Position numbers and translations under genes: made by a program. A stretch of 5,208 nucleotides of DNA from Rhodospirillales bacterium (lineage in GTDB: Bacteria > Pseudomonadota > Alphaproteobacteria > Rhodospirillales > 2-02-FULL-58-16), in assembly GCA_021775195.1 (NCBI GenBank), contig JAJFIG010000423.1, forward strand, positions 1 through 5,208, read 5' to 3'. The stretch's first letter is position 1. Every line of letters begins with the position of its first letter. Below, in pieces: positions 4,307-5,208 of this stretch. Under the pieces are notes generated by a model. That model did not search any database and was not told the origin of the DNA. It saw only the letters and a program-made list of their open reading frames with translations.

Positions 4307-5208
4307 TCAAATGCCGTTGGCGCCGAGGCGGGCGAGGGCCCAGGCGGCGGCCTCGCGGACCAGGGGCGAAGGATCGTCGAGGCGGGCGCTGGCGCTGGCG
4401 GCAAGGGCGGGGTTGGCGCTGTTGCCGATGGCGATGAGGACGTTGCGGACGAAGCGGTCGCGGCCGGTGCGCTTGACCGGGGAACCAGCAAAGATCTGGC
4501 GGAAGGCGGCGTCGTCGAGGTCGGCGAGGTCGGCCAGGCGGGGGCCACTGAGTTCGGCCCGGGGCAGGAAGGCGGTCTCGGCCGCCGAGGCCGCGAACTT
4601 GTTCCACGGGCAGACGGCGAGGCAGTCGTCGCAGCCGTAGATGTGGTTGCCCATGCGGCCCATGAGGCCGGGATCGATGGCGCCCTTGTGCTCGATGGTC
4701 AGGTACGAGATGCAGCGCCCGGGGTCGATCCGGTAGGGTTCGGGCAGGGCGTCGGTCGGACAGGCCTGGCGGCAACGGTCGCAGGAACCGCAATGGTCGA
4801 CTTCGGGTTCGTCCGGGGGCAGGGCCAGGGTGGTGAAGACCTCGGCCAGGAACAGCCAGGAGCCGAAGGCGCGGGACACCAGGTTGGTGTGCTTGCCCTG
4901 CCAGCCGATGCCGGCGCGCCGGGCGAGGGGCTTTTCCATCACCGGGGCGGTATCGACGAAGACCTTGACCTCGCCGCCATGGGTTTCGAGCATCCAGCGG
5001 CCGATGACCTTGAGGCGATTCTTGAGGACGTCGTGATAGTCGCGGCCCCGGGCGTAGACGCTGACCGTGCCGCGGTCGCGGCGGGCCATGGGGGCCAGAG
5101 GGTCGTCCGCCGGAGCGTAGCTGGTCGCGAGAACGACGATGCTCTCGGCCTCGGGCCAGAGCGCCCGGGGCGCCCGGCGGCGCTCGGCGGTGTTGGCCAT
5201 CCAGGCCA
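4307..5208 (-). CDS. queG: Epoxyqueuosine reductase QueG (5' end off right edge)
   Basis: QueG reduces epoxyqueuosine to queuosine in the wobble position of tRNAs for Asp, Asn, His and Tyr, using cobalamin and two 4Fe-4S clusters. The visible 300 residues, numbered here from an internal ATG at 5200, show a WPEAESIVVLATSYAP segment, then FVDTAPVMEKPLARRAGIGW with D83 as the proposed general acid. The ferredoxin motif follows: C137, C140, C143 and C147 (CGSCDRCRQACP), with C163, C190, C193 and C197 (GCDDCLAVCPWN) for the second cluster. A HEAT-like repeat lies at residues 246-293. The ATG at 5200 is not taken as the start. The frame continues upstream to the edge (Ala-Trp), WMANTAERR is an internal family motif, and about 50 N-terminal residues are still missing compared with known QueG. 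The gene lies on the same strand as the Crp/Fnr gene, 91 bp before it. All catalytic and cluster residues in view are intact. Confidence 0.97.
   Translation of the reverse strand, partial: AWMANTAERRRAPRALWPEAESIVVLATSYAPADDPLAPMARRDRGTVSVYARGRDYHDVLKNRLKVIGRWMLETHGGEVKVFVDTAPVMEKPLARRAGIGWQGKHTNLVSRAFGSWLFLAEVFTTLALPPDEPEVDHCGSCDRCRQACPTDALPEPYRIDPGRCISYLTIEHKGAIDPGLMGRMGNHIYGCDDCLAVCPWNKFAASAAETAFLPRAELSGPRLADLADLDDAAFRQIFAGSPVKRTGRDRFVRNVLIAIGNSANPALAASASARLDDPSPLVREAAAWALARLGANGI

Noticed and set aside
4176..4793. Long minus-strand open frame of 205 codons overlapping queG and the Crp/Fnr gene
   Set aside because: It encodes an Arg/Pro-rich low-complexity product, the usual frame shadow of GC-rich DNA, and lies over two well-supported genes.

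Overview
The window is GC-rich chromosomal DNA from an alphaproteobacterium, most likely Rhodospirillales (Magnetospirillum, Rhodospirillum or Azospirillum relatives). This placement is an inference. It rests on the strong G/C third-position bias, a PhaR-type polyhydroxyalkanoate regulator, the short companion gene ahead of a PHA synthase-like gene, and a small XRE regulator typical of this class. I see no insertion sequence, CRISPR array, tRNA or rRNA.

Left part (1-1357): a polyhydroxyalkanoate (PHA) storage locus. On the minus strand, a small coiled-coil protein (600 to 187) is followed by the N-terminal 117 residues of a PHA synthase-like alpha/beta hydrolase, which runs off the left edge. 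The second gene appears to start inside the first and overlaps it by about 167 bp in another frame. Divergently, phaR (737-1357) encodes the PHA-responsive repressor. The 136 bp between them hold a repeated GCAATGC spaced 22 bp, an AATGC-A-GCATT inverted repeat and a -10-like box for the minus-strand operon. This suits PhaR control of both directions.

Middle (1358-2309): a 367 bp gap with no convincing gene, then a stand-alone XRE-type DNA-binding protein (1725-2132) whose GTG start is fixed by a GGAGG ribosome binding site. A hairpin follows it.

Right part (2240-5208): a nitrosative-stress and respiration module. nnrS (2310-3503) encodes a polytopic haem-copper membrane protein. A perfect FNR/DNR-type box, TTGAC-N4-GTCAA, lies in front of it, at the spacing expected for class II activation if translation starts at the GTG at 2310. 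Convergent to it and 10 bp away is a Crp/Fnr-family regulator (4215 to 3514) that lacks the FNR iron-sulphur cysteines but keeps the E-x-x-S-R DNA-reading motif. It is the obvious candidate to bind that box. Its own promoter carries a CATAA-N4-TTATG palindrome overlapping the -10. Further upstream on the same strand is queG (minus, 5' end off the window), for the last step of queuosine biosynthesis.

The gene content is of known families. The parts worth a second look are the long phaC overlap, the operator architecture of the phaR divergent promoter, and the apparently complete local circuit of a DNR-like regulator and nnrS.
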